Of a stretch of DNA of 64,000 nt, positions 1-8,328 are shown one piece after another. Origin of the DNA: Hyphomicrobium_A sp963782555. GTDB lineage: Bacteria > Pseudomonadota > Alphaproteobacteria > Rhizobiales > Hyphomicrobiaceae. The notes beneath the pieces were generated by a model that worked only from the letters and a program-made list of their open reading frames with translations, did not search any database and had not been told where the DNA came from. Position 1 is the first letter of the stretch. Every line of letters begins with the position of its first letter. Where the stretch lies: NCBI GenBank assembly GCA_963782555.1, contig CAWAKB010000003.1, positions 434,001 through 498,000 of the forward strand. Reading direction: 5' to 3'. Position numbers and translations under genes: made by a program.

Positions 1-2
1 TT

Positions 3-965
3 GCGCAGCCCGCCTATTCACACGACGAGCGCAATGCGCTCCTGCTCTTGTTGGCGCCTTTCGCCCTCATGGCTCTCGCGGTCGGGGCCGCGCAGTCGTT
101 CAGTCCGCTCGATTCCGCACGCCGCCAGCTTGCGTTGCTTCCAGATCCGAAGCCGATCGTGGCAACCTCCGCAGCCCCGGCTGAGCTCGCGAGCGTGCCA
201 CCCGCCACAGTTGCGACGGCCGCGAAGCCAGCCGCACTAGCTCTGGCGACGCCGGTTCGCGAAGCCGCAAGTGTGATCACCGCGGAGGTTGATCTCAAGA
301 CAATTCCGCCGAGCGATGGGGTTGTCGTTCGGCTGGCGCCAGCGGCACACGCGGACAAATGCGTCGCGTCCGCCTCCAGGCCGCCGCAGAGCATGCCTGC
401 TGACGCTGCGAGCCCATCGGCGTTCGGGCAAAGGCTTGCACGCGCCGCGCGCGCTCAGACGCGCGATCTCGTCGTCTATACCGACCGCTATCGTCAGATC
501 GGCTTTCCGATGGGCGACGTCCCGCGGTTCTACGGCGTGTGCACCGATGTCGTCATCCGCGCTTACCGCGCGCTCGGCGTCGATCTGCAGGTTCTGGTGC
601 ACCAAGCGCGCATCGGCACGGGCGACACCAGCATCGATCATCGGCGTACCAAGACGCTGCGCCGCTTCTTCGCGCGTTACGGCGAGTTGCTTCCCGTCAC
701 CGACTTCGTCGAGGAGTACCAGCCGGGCGATATCGTGACCTACTATCGCGCCAGCGGTCGTACCTCGCAGACTCATATTGCCATCGTGTCCGACGTAATC
801 GCGCCTTCGGGGCGGCCCATGATCGTGCACAACCGCGGCTGGGGTCCACAGCTCGAGGATGCGTTGTTTGCCAACGAAATCACCGGGCATTACCGCTTCA
901 ATCACGTTTCGCCGGCCGAGCAGGCGAGCGTGCGCCCGTCGGCGTCGAGTTCTGCTCTGCGCTGA
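3..965 (+). CDS. DUF1287 protein, first of a tandem pair (5' end beyond window)
   Basis: This is an exported or membrane-anchored protein with a C-terminal DUF1287 domain, an NlpC/P60-like (papain-fold) family of unknown substrate. The motifs are GVCTDVVIRAYR (likely nucleophile Cys), DTSIDHRR, GDIVTYY, THIAIVSD (likely catalytic His) and IVHNRG. The frame is open to the left edge. The hydrophobic segment (ALLLLLAPFALMALAVG) begins before the first possible start, TTG at 48, so the true start is probably outside the window. An Ala/Pro-rich linker of about 90 residues separates this segment from the domain. A close paralogue follows 107 bp downstream on the same strand, so co-transcription is likely. 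The fold is known from the family; peptidoglycan hydrolysis is only an inference. Confidence 0.8.
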   Translation, partial: AQPAYSHDERNALLLLLAPFALMALAVGAAQSFSPLDSARRQLALLPDPKPIVATSAAPAELASVPPATVATAAKPAALALATPVREAASVITAEVDLKTIPPSDGVVVRLAPAAHADKCVASASRPPQSMPADAASPSAFGQRLARAARAQTRDLVVYTDRYRQIGFPMGDVPRFYGVCTDVVIRAYRALGVDLQVLVHQARIGTGDTSIDHRRTKTLRRFFARYGELLPVTDFVEEYQPGDIVTYYRASGRTSQTHIAIVSDVIAPSGRPMIVHNRGWGPQLEDALFANEITGHYRFNHVSPAEQASVRPSASSSALR

Positions 966-1072
966 GCCTGCCGCAAAGTGCCCCTCCGCCATATTTTGAT
1001 CATCGACGCTCTCGATTGATTGACGCGTGCGGCGATTCCGGCCGCAACGCACCAAGGAGGCACAGGCAACGA

Positions 1073-1717
1073 ATGCGGCCGCTGAGGCAGTGTCTCGCCA
1101 TCGCGTTGGCGGCTGTGGTGTTGTCCGTCTCGGGTCCCGCGTCCCACGCGGAAGAGCTCGGGCGCCCGGGCGCATCGCGCGACTTGGCGAACAAGGACTT
1201 CGGAGTAAGCCTTGCCTGGGCAGCCCGCTGGCAGACCTGGATCCCGGTCATCTACAATCCCAGCTACTCGCAGATCCCCTACCCTAATGGCGACGTCGCC
1301 TGGTACTACGGCGTTTGCACCGACGTCCTGGTGCGCGCCTACCGCTGGCTGGGTGTCGACCTGCAGGTGGAGGTGCAGCGGGCGGGCGTCGGCTCGGGCG
1401 ACACCAACATCGATCATCGCCGCGTCGACGTTCTGCGCAGCTTCTTTGCGCGAAAGGGTCGCTCGTTGCCCATCACCCTCGACCCGGCCGACTACAAAGC
1501 GGGCGATATCGTCTCCTACTACGTGCCCACCGGCCACTTCTCGAAGACGCATATTGCGATCGTGTCGGACCGCAAGGCGACCGGCGGCGTCCCGCTCATC
1601 ATTCACAATCGCGGTTTCGGGGTGCAAGAGGAGAACCGGCTCTTTGCGGAAAAGATCACCGGCCACTATCGCTACTGGCCGGCACAAGAGACGGGACCGG
1701 TCTCGGCCAAAGACTGA
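1073..1717 (+). CDS. DUF1287 protein, second of a tandem pair
   Basis: A 214-residue secreted protein with an N-terminal signal peptide (about residues 1-27, ending near SHA) and one DUF1287 domain. It shares nearly every motif with the gene before it: YYGVCTDVLVRAYR, DTNIDHRR, GDIVSYY, THIAIVSD and IIHNRGFG. I chose ATG 1073 because an AGGAGG lies at 1055-1060 and a clean signal peptide follows; the frame is open much further upstream but overlaps the preceding gene. Unlike its neighbour it lacks the long Ala/Pro linker. The pair looks like a local duplication that has diverged at the N terminus. A periplasmic papain-like hydrolase is plausible, but the substrate is unknown. Confidence 0.82.
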   Translation: MRPLRQCLAIALAAVVLSVSGPASHAEELGRPGASRDLANKDFGVSLAWAARWQTWIPVIYNPSYSQIPYPNGDVAWYYGVCTDVLVRAYRWLGVDLQVEVQRAGVGSGDTNIDHRRVDVLRSFFARKGRSLPITLDPADYKAGDIVSYYVPTGHFSKTHIAIVSDRKATGGVPLIIHNRGFGVQEENRLFAEKITGHYRYWPAQETGPVSAKD

Positions 1718-1972
1718 GGCATGCGGCAGAGGTTGAGCCCAGCCGTCTATGCGGCGGAATACGCATGACAATTTGCGCCATGGTAAATGCTTTCTTAAGC
1801 ATTGCCTGAAAAGACTACAGGCTCGCTGCCGCATCGCCGGGCCCCAATGGGGCGTGACATACAACGCGGCGGCTTCCTCGGCCGGACATCGCAGGCGCAA
1901 CCTGCGGCCGACCGCAGCCTGGACCGTCTTATGCTGGAGTGGCTTTGCACAACTGCGCAAGAGAAGGTGGCA

Positions 1973-2314
1973 ATGCTCCGCTGCCGGGTTGCCGAGCGTG
2001 CGCGCGCCTTCTGGCCGGCTTCCATCCTCGAGCCCATTGAACCGCCGGCGGCGCCACTCCCGCTGTCGATCGAGGATCGCTGGACGCGCGCAACCGGCGC
2101 CGTCACGGCTGCCATTTCCGGATTTGGGCGCGTTCAAAGCCTTCAGGCGGCGGCGGCCTGTCAGATCGACGCGGCGGACTACACCTTTCAGCGTCTGCTA
2201 GAGGAGCTGAGCTTTGCCATGCCGATCCAGACCGCCGACGGCTCTGCGCTGCGCGCTCTGCTTGCAACGGTTGGGGAGCGGGAGAGCCTCGCAGAGGCGA
2301 CGCTCGCCGCCTAG
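1973..2314 (+). CDS. hypothetical protein
   Basis: A 113-residue protein that I do not recognise. It has no signal peptide or clear membrane helix. It is Ala/Leu-rich and probably helical, and ends SLAEATLAA. The start is uncertain: ATG 1973 has AAGG five bases upstream, whereas ATG 1931 in the same frame has no visible ribosome-binding site. It is convergent with the disrupted lipoprotein gene that ends at 2326. Codon use is typical of the window. It could be a spurious frame. Confidence 0.4.
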   Translation: MLRCRVAERARAFWPASILEPIEPPAAPLPLSIEDRWTRATGAVTAAISGFGRVQSLQAAAACQIDAADYTFQRLLEELSFAMPIQTADGSALRALLATVGERESLAEATLAA

Positions 2315-2325
2315 GCGGCTCTCAT

Positions 2326-3573
2326 CTAGCGGACGGTCTGCTCGGCGGCAGACAGCTTGGTCGGCTGGAAGGCGGTGGGTGCGGGATCGGCGACGGCTGT
2401 GCCGAACTTCTGCACCTCGAGCACGGCCAAGCCGCGCTCGCTGAGGCCGTTCTCGCTGAAACGCACGATACCGTCGACGCCGGAAAAGCCGTTCGGACGG
2501 GTGAGGTTCGCGACCGTGAAGCGCGCTCCGGGCGGGTTCGAGGAGAGGCCGATTGCGAGGCTCACTGCATCGTAGGCAACGCTCGCGATGCGTGGCGGCG
2601 CGTTGCCGAACGTCTTGGCAAAGCGCTCCGCGAAGTTCCGCCAGGCGGTCGGATCGGGGCTCGGGTACCAGCCGCCGACAAAGGCGTCATCGCGTCCGAT
2701 CGAGGGGAAGTCCCAGGCGCCGGTCCCCAAAAGCTTCACCTTGCTGCGTGTCGAGGCCCTGAGTAGGCGATAACGGGCCCGATCTGCGGCAGCGCTCTTG
2801 GCCCGCCCGGCAGGAACAGCGCGTCGACGGGCTTGAGCACTCCTCGCCACGCTTGATCGCCTCGACAACGCGCTTGGTCGGGCCCAGCATGCCGTTGGCG
2901 GCTGGTGGATAGCGCTCGACGATCACCACCGTTCCACCCGCCTTTTGCACGGCGCGGCGGAAGGCCGGCTCCGCCACGTTGCCGTAGGCGTCGTCGGGGA
3001 TGAGCGCTGCGAATCGCCGCTTGCCCTGACGGGCGGCAAACGCGACGACGCGGTCGATCTCCTCCTCCGCCAGGAAGCTCATCAGGTAGACGCCGTTGCC
3101 GGCGACCTGGTGTCGTTGGAGAAGGCGAGGATCGGCACGCCGGCCTGCCGCGCCACGGCGCCGCGCCGGCGACCGCCTGGGAAAAGAGCGGGCCCAAGAT
3201 GATCTCCGCGCCTTCCTTGATGGCGGCGTCGGCCGCGGCGCGCGCCACCGAGGCCGTGCCGCCGTCGTCTTTGGTGATGAGCTGGATGTGGGGTCGTTGA
3301 GCTCAAAGAGCGCCATCTCGGCCGCTTGCTTCATGCTTTTGGCGACGGCGGCCGTCTCGCCCATGCCCCCAAGCGGCAGCAGCAGCGCGATTTTCACGGG
3401 AGCGCGCTGGTCCGGGCCGGCCGCCCCTGCGGGGTCACGTCGCGGTGTCGGGCCGGGCGATCGGGCCCATCGCCGTGGAGCAGGCCGCCAGCAGGAGCTG
3501 ACGCAACAGCCGACAAGGGCCGCACGCCGCGTAACGTGCTGCGGCCCCGGGCCAATTCCGAGCGTGTTCGCAT
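2326..3573 (-). pseudogene. penicillin-binding protein activator (LpoA-like, Leu/Ile/Val-binding fold), disrupted by several frameshifts
   Basis: Read across frames this is a periplasmic type-I binding-protein-fold lipoprotein. Fragments in order are LLLAAC (lipobox), KIALLLPLGGMGETAAVAKSM, AAIKEGAEIILGPLFSQAVAG, GVPILAFSND, VYLMSFLAEEEIDRVVAFAA, VDALFLPGGPRALPQIGPV and KLLGTGAWDFPSIGRDDAF. Each junction needs a one-base shift. Five in the main domain all fit single-base deletions, for example one G missing from GAGGAG(G)TGCTC near 2842 and one C missing from CCC(C)ACATCC near 3296. There are further shifts in the signal-peptide region. No extra stop codons or substitutions accompany them. 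In related genomes an LpoA-type activator sits divergently beside rsmI-yraN-gshB, as here. Either it is a pseudogene or the sequence is wrong; I favour sequence error. The start at 3573 is approximate. Confidence 0.72.
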
Positions 3574-3767
3574 AAAGCGGTAGTCCCCTAAGAGCCGCCC
3601 CTAGCAGCCGCCGCGGTCGGATGGCCAGGGCGCTGGAACAGTGTAACAACTCTCTACAGTTGGTTAGACGTTCGCGCGCCGAGGGGGAAGTGTCTTTCTG
3701 CCACTATCGTCAACAATCGGCAGGATGTGGCGGGACGTGCCGTATGCCGAGGCATGAAGAGCAATCG

Positions 3768-4673
3768 ATGAGCGCCTCTGAGCCTCCGATTCAGGCTGAT
3801 ATCGCGGCCGTGCAGGCGATGAGATGCAGCGGCATCTTGAATTCGCCGCTGGCGCCGGGGCTCTACCTGGTCGCCACGCCGATCGGCAACCTGGGCGACA
3901 TCACGATGCGTGCGCTCAGCCGTTCTCGCCCGCGCCGACATCGTCCTGTGCGAGGACACACGCCACAGCCGCACGCTGCTCTCGCATTTCGCCATCCCAC
4001 ACCGACGCGCGCCTACCACGAGCACAACGCCGCGCGCGAGCGCCCGCGCGTGCTGGCCGAGCTCGAGGCGGGAGGCCGCATCGCGCTCATCTCCGACGCC
4101 GGGACGCCGCTCATCTCCGATCCCGGGTGGAAGCTCGTGCGCGACGCGATCGACGCCGGCCACCAGGTCGAGGCGCTGCCCGGTGCTTCCGCCGCGCTCG
4201 CCGCGCTCTGGCGTCGCCGGCCTGCCGACGGATGCCTTCTTCTTTGCCGGCTTTCTGCCGCCCAAGAGCGCGGCGCGGCGCACGCGCATTGCGGAGCTGA
4301 AGGCCGTGCCCGCGACGCTCGTCTTTTTCGAGGCGCCCTCGCGCGCCGGCGAGACGCTCGCCGACCTCGCCGCCGTGCTCGGCGACCGGCCGGCCGCCCT
4401 CGCGCGCGAGCTGACCAAGCTGCACGAGGAGGTGCGCCGGGGCCCGCTCAAGGAGCTGGGCAGCCGGGTCGACAGCGCGACGATCAAGGGCGAGGTCGTG
4501 ATTGTCGTCGGGCCGCCGCAGCAAGCGGAGGTCACCGATGCCGACATCGCTGCCCGGCTCGACGCCGGCGCTGCAAGAGATGAGCCTGCGCGATGCCGCC
4601 AAGGCCGTGGCGGAGGCGCTGGGCGTGCCGAAGTCGCGCGTCTACGAGCTGGGCCTGCAAGAGAGACAAATGA
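3768..4673 (+). pseudogene. rsmI: 16S rRNA (cytidine-1402-2'-O)-methyltransferase RsmI, frameshifted
   Basis: RsmI methylates the ribose of C1402 in 16S rRNA using SAM. The hallmark pieces are all present but in different frames: LYLVATPIGNLGDIT, then ADIVLCEDTRHSRTLLSHFAI, RIALISDAGTPLISDPGW, GLPTDAFFFAGFLPPK, VFFEAPSR, and the C-terminal MSLRDAAKAVAEALGVPKS. At least four single-base shifts are needed: an extra base near 3920 in CTCAGCC, a missing C near 3995 in ATCCCAC, and extra bases near 4208 and 4565. A fifth just before yraN would restore a TGA stop at 4671-4673 overlapping the yraN start. The pieces are otherwise well conserved, which argues for sequence errors rather than long-standing decay. 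The start ATG 3768 is a guess; ATG 3819 is an alternative. Confidence 0.8.
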
Positions 4674-5059
4674 TGGCCGTCTTTCGCCGCGCCGACATCG
4701 AGCCGGGCCCGCACGAGCGCCGCCGGCGGCTGCGGCGCGGGCGCCTTTCGGAAGCGCTCGCGGCCGCCGTTCTGATGAGCAAGGGCTATCTGATCTTAGG
4801 CCGCCGCGTGAAGACGCGGGCCGGCGAGATCGACATCATCGCGGTGCGTGGAAAGCGGCTTGCCTTCGTGGAGGTGAAGCGGCGCGCCGCGCGCGAGGAC
4901 GCCGAGGCGGCGATCACGGCGCGGCAGGCGGCCCGCATTCGCCGCGCCGCCGACCACTGGCTCGCGCACCGGCCCCGCTATCATGGGCATGAGCAGGGCT
5001 TCGACGTGATCTTGATGGTGCCGGGCCGCTGGCCGCGGCATATCCCCAACGGGCTATAG
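4670..5059 (+). CDS. yraN: YraN family protein (UPF0102, nuclease-like fold)
   Basis: This intact protein of about 129 residues has the UPF0102 signature: GRLSEALAAAVLMSKGYLIL, RVKTRAGEIDIIA and LAFVEVKRR. The GEID...EVK pattern matches the catalytic core of Holliday-junction-resolvase/restriction-endonuclease-like folds, but no activity is established for the family. The usual partner rsmI lies directly upstream and the two probably overlap as ATGA. Two adjacent ATG codons (4670 and 4673) could start it. Here gshB, normally next, is separated by an opposite-strand membrane protein gene. Confidence 0.85.
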   Translation: MMAVFRRADIEPGPHERRRRLRRGRLSEALAAAVLMSKGYLILGRRVKTRAGEIDIIAVRGKRLAFVEVKRRAAREDAEAAITARQAARIRRAADHWLAHRPRYHGHEQGFDVILMVPGRWPRHIPNGL

Positions 5060-5070
5060 GGCACGGAAAC

Positions 5071-5715
5071 CTAAAGCCGCGGGATGAGCATGCCCGTCTT
5101 CGCCTTGTAGGCGGCGAACTCGGGATAGCGGGCCATCGACGCGTCCTTTTTGCGCATATTGGGCCAGAAGAACCCGAGCACCCACGCCCCCTCGATGGCG
5201 AAGGGCAGCCAGTGCAGCGACAGCATCGCGTAGGCGATATAGATGAGGATCTCGCCCAGATAGTTGGGGTTGCGCGTGCGCAAAAAGAGGCCATCGGTAA
5301 TGAGCCCCTTCCTCGCCTCCAAGGTGAAGTACTTCTGCGCGTCGCTCACGTAGTGCAGGAACACGCCGGCAATGTAAATCGCGACCGCGAGCGCGATATA
5401 CCAGGGCGCCAGCGTCACGTAGCGGCTGATCAACAGATAGGGCGCCACGTAGTAGCCGGCGAGCGGCACGAAGACGAACAGAAAGCCGATCCACATGGGC
5501 TGACGCTCGGCAAATCTGCGGTCGGGATAGAGCGTCTGCTTTGCGAGCCATAACAGGGAGTAGGTCCCGTGCAGGCTCAGATAGATAAAGGCCTCCACCG
5601 ACCCGTTGCCGTAGATCGCCATCAGCGCCAGAACGACGGGGATGACGAGCGCCTTATGCAGATTGATCCAGGTGCCGACTGTGAGGGTCCGTGCCAACAT
5701 CGCAAGCCTCCGCAA
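5071..5715 (-). CDS. integral membrane protein, DUF1295/isoprenylcysteine-methyltransferase-like
   Basis: A 214-residue polytopic membrane protein with about six hydrophobic segments. Its C-terminal half carries ITDGLFLRTRNPNYLGEIL, the conserved loop of the steroid-5-alpha-reductase C-terminal/ICMT/DUF1295 superfamily, followed by YPEFAAYKAKTGMLIPRL, the usual tail. Enzymes of this superfamily are membrane reductases or methyltransferases; which one this is cannot be told from sequence. It is convergent with yraN (11 bp between stops) and divergent from gshB. Its position between yraN and gshB is an insertion relative to the order I expect in related genomes. Confidence 0.7.
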   Translation of the reverse strand: MRRLAMLARTLTVGTWINLHKALVIPVVLALMAIYGNGSVEAFIYLSLHGTYSLLWLAKQTLYPDRRFAERQPMWIGFLFVFVPLAGYYVAPYLLISRYVTLAPWYIALAVAIYIAGVFLHYVSDAQKYFTLEARKGLITDGLFLRTRNPNYLGEILIYIAYAMLSLHWLPFAIEGAWVLGFFWPNMRKKDASMARYPEFAAYKAKTGMLIPRL

Positions 5716-5833
5716 AAAACTGACCCTGCGTTAATCGGCTCTATGCTAGACCTCTTCGCCCTGCCCGGCTTTGATTTAGCTTCGCCCGCGGCGGGAAGCG
5801 TCCTCCTCCCGCTTGCCTGCTTTGGTTGATTGC

Positions 5834-6778
5834 ATGCCCCTGCGCGTCGCCTGCCAGATGGACCCGATCGAGCGGATCGACATCCGCGGCAATTCCACGT
5901 TCGCAATCCTGCTCGAAGCGCAGAAGCGCGGGCACGACCTCTTCTATTACACGCCGCTCAACCTCTCCCTGCATGGCAACCGGCTGCTTGCGCGCGGGGA
6001 GACGCTCACGGTCGAGGACAAGGTCGGCGCGCACTACAAGGTGTCGGACCCGCGCGTGGAGGATCTCGCGGACTGCGACGTGGTGCTGCTGCGCCAGGAC
6101 CCGCCCTTCGACATGGCCTACATCACGACGACGCACTTGCTGGAGCGCATCCACCCCAAGACGCTCGTCGTCAACGATCCCGCCCACGTGCGCAACGCGC
6201 CGGAAAAGATCTTCGTCCTCGACTTCCTCGACCTGATGCCGCCGACGCTGGTCACGCGCTCGCTGGCCGACGTCGAGGCCTTCCGCGCCGAGTTCAAGGA
6301 CATCATCCTGAAGCCGCTCTACGGCAACGGCGGCGCGGCCATCTTCCGCATCGCGCCGGATGACACCAACGTCGCCTCGCTGGTGGAGCTGTTCCAGACC
6401 GTGTTCCGCGAGCCGTTCATGGTGCAGGAGTACCGGCCCGAAGTGGCCGACGGCGACAAGCGCATCATCCTCGTCGATGGCGAGGTTGCGGGCGCCATCA
6501 ACCGCGTGCCCAAGAAGGGCGAGACGCGCTCCAACATGCACGTGGGCGGCACCGCGGTGCCGACCAAGCTGACGAAGCGCGACGAGGAGATCTGTGCCCG
6601 TCTCGGACCGGAGCTGAAGCGACGCGGGCTGCTCTTTACCGGCATCGACGTGATCGGGCCGTATCTCACCGAGATCAACGTGACATCCCCGACGGGCATC
6701 CGTCAGGTGAAGGATTTCGGCGGCGCCGACATCGCGGTCCTCATCTGGGACGCGATCGAAGCGAAGGCCGGAAAGTAG
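5834..6778 (+). CDS. gshB: glutathione synthase
   Basis: GshB joins gamma-glutamylcysteine and glycine with ATP in the last step of glutathione synthesis. It is an ATP-grasp enzyme of 314 residues, which is the normal length. Visible features are the N-terminal ACQMDPIERIDIRGNSTFAI, RQDPPFDMAYITTTHLLE, NDPAHVRNAPEKIF, the ATP-binding KPLYGNGGAAIFRI, MVQEYRPEVADGDKRIILVDG, and the C-terminal GIDVIGPYLTEINVTSPTGI. ATG 5834 gives the standard N terminus (MPLRVACQ). A frame extension to 5813 lacks the conserved start. It follows rsmI-yraN, which is the usual neighbourhood. Confidence 0.95.
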   Translation: MPLRVACQMDPIERIDIRGNSTFAILLEAQKRGHDLFYYTPLNLSLHGNRLLARGETLTVEDKVGAHYKVSDPRVEDLADCDVVLLRQDPPFDMAYITTTHLLERIHPKTLVVNDPAHVRNAPEKIFVLDFLDLMPPTLVTRSLADVEAFRAEFKDIILKPLYGNGGAAIFRIAPDDTNVASLVELFQTVFREPFMVQEYRPEVADGDKRIILVDGEVAGAINRVPKKGETRSNMHVGGTAVPTKLTKRDEEICARLGPELKRRGLLFTGIDVIGPYLTEINVTSPTGIRQVKDFGGADIAVLIWDAIEAKAGK

Positions 6779-6876
6779 GGTGAAGGTTGGTGGGCGATCG
6801 ACGTTGTGGACTTGATGCTCGGCGCCGCGGGGCGCCCTGGCATCGGCACGCTGTGATGTGAGGCGCGACGTTCAAT

Positions 6877-7011
6877 TGTCATCCTCGGGCTTGTCCCGAG
6901 GACCCACCCATCACGGACTGGACGCTTCAAGTTCGAGCTTCGCTCTCACCAGCACCGCTGCCGGCGGAGCAAGCCGAAAGCTGGGTCCTCGGGACAAGCC
7001 CGAGGATGACA
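6877..7011. repeat. pair of REP-type palindromes forming a 30-bp perfect inverted repeat
   Basis: The arms at 6877-6906 and 6982-7011 are exact reverse complements over 30 bp, and each arm is itself an imperfect palindrome built on CCTCGGG...CCCGAGG. About 75 bp separate them. This is the layout of a BIME-like pair of repetitive extragenic palindromes, placed between gshB and the convergent carboxypeptidase gene. A short T run follows the right arm (7014-7018), so it may also end transcription. A related but diverged pair lies at 38952-39042. Confidence 0.85.
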
Positions 7012-7046
7012 CCCTTTTTGGCGGGGACGGTCTGCACGATGCCGGC

Positions 7047-8060
7047 TCACCGGCGCGCGCGGCGCCTGCGCCGGTGCACCACCTTCTTCTTGCTGCTGCT
7101 CTTCTTGGCTTGCGCCGTGCTCGCCGTATTCTTGGGCGGCGGCGGCGGCGCTTTGCAGACGCGGAAGCGCTGGAGCAAGTCGGCGTCGGGCTCGGAGCTC
7201 CAGCCGACGAGCTCGCTCGGCAGGTTGTCGATGCGCGGCGTCGGATAGAGCTCTTTCCATTCGCGGATGCGGAAGCCGTGCTCCAGCAGCGCCGAGGCGC
7301 GGGCGGTGCGCTTGGCGCTCGACGTCTCGCCAAAAATGATGGCAACGAGCTGGTGGCCGTCGCGCGTGGCGCTTGCTGCGAGATTGTAGCCCGAGGCGCA
7401 GGTGAAGCCCGTCTTGATGCCGTCGCCGCCGGGGAAGCTCGTGATTATGGCGTTGTGCGTGGCGATGTTGATCTTCTTGTCCATGATCGTCGTTTGCGTC
7501 TCCGCATAGAGCGGTGCGCGTTGGGGAAAATCACGCAAGAGCGCCCGGGCGAGCAACGCCATGTCGCGCGCGGTGGTGACCTGCTGCTCTTCGGGCAGGC
7601 CGTTCGGGTTGATGAAGTGGGTGTGCTTCATGCCGAGCTCGGCGGCCGTCTGGTTCATCTGCTTGACGAACGACATTTCATCGCCGCCGCCAAGCGTCTC
7701 GGCGATCGCGACCGCGATATCGTTGGCGGAGCGCATGATCAGCGCCTTGAGTGCGTCCCCCAGCGAGAGATGCGTGCCGACCTTGAGACCGAGCCGCGAC
7801 GGCGGCTGCTTGCGCGCATTCTCCGAGATGACGACGTCGGTTTCGTCGCTGGCCTTGCCGTCCCTGATCGCCCCGAAGGCGATGTAGGCGGTCATCATCT
7901 TGGTGAGCGAGGCCGGATACCAAGGCGCATCCGGGTCCTCCGAATAAAGAACGTGGCCGTCAGTTGTGTCGAACAGCAGGGCTGCACCCGCCGCTGCGGG
8001 CGGCGCGCAACCGGCCCACGCGAGCGCGCCCGCTAAGATGATCCAGCAACCTCTCGCCAA
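7047..8060 (-). CDS. D-alanyl-D-alanine carboxypeptidase (low-molecular-mass PBP, DacF type)
   Basis: A periplasmic serine peptidase that trims the terminal D-Ala from peptidoglycan stem peptides. The three active-site motifs are in order: SLTK in PASLTKMM, SAN in MRSANDIAVAIAE, and KTG in GIKTGFT. A hydrophobic signal segment (WIILAGALAWAG) precedes the domain. The C terminus is unusual: a run of five prolines, then a Ser/Lys stretch and VVHRRRRRARR, in place of the usual amphipathic membrane anchor. I prefer TTG 8060, which has AAAGGGA eight bases upstream; ATG 8147 in the same frame would add 29 residues ahead of the signal peptide. It is divergent from eutB. Confidence 0.88.
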   Translation of the reverse strand: MARGCWIILAGALAWAGCAPPAAAGAALLFDTTDGHVLYSEDPDAPWYPASLTKMMTAYIAFGAIRDGKASDETDVVISENARKQPPSRLGLKVGTHLSLGDALKALIMRSANDIAVAIAETLGGGDEMSFVKQMNQTAAELGMKHTHFINPNGLPEEQQVTTARDMALLARALLRDFPQRAPLYAETQTTIMDKKINIATHNAIITSFPGGDGIKTGFTCASGYNLAASATRDGHQLVAIIFGETSSAKRTARASALLEHGFRIREWKELYPTPRIDNLPSELVGWSSEPDADLLQRFRVCKAPPPPPKNTASTAQAKKSSSKKKVVHRRRRRARR

Positions 8061-8328
8061 GACGAGCGTCCCTTTGCTGCTTGCGACCTGATTCTCCCAC
8101 TCCCGAGTATGCCGCAGACCGCTGCCGATTGTCAGCCCGCGTGCCAATCCCAGCGGGAAACTGCGTTTTTTGCCGGTATTTGGGGCCCCCGCTCGCCCGC
8201 GATGCCCGCCTCAGCAAACGCCGAGCATCTACAAGCTTGCTCACGCGCGTCGCGGCCCGCCTGGCGTAGGCGCGGCGTTCCGCCTCGTCTATGATGCTGC
8301 GATCCGAGCGCTCAGGAGGGCAGCCCCC

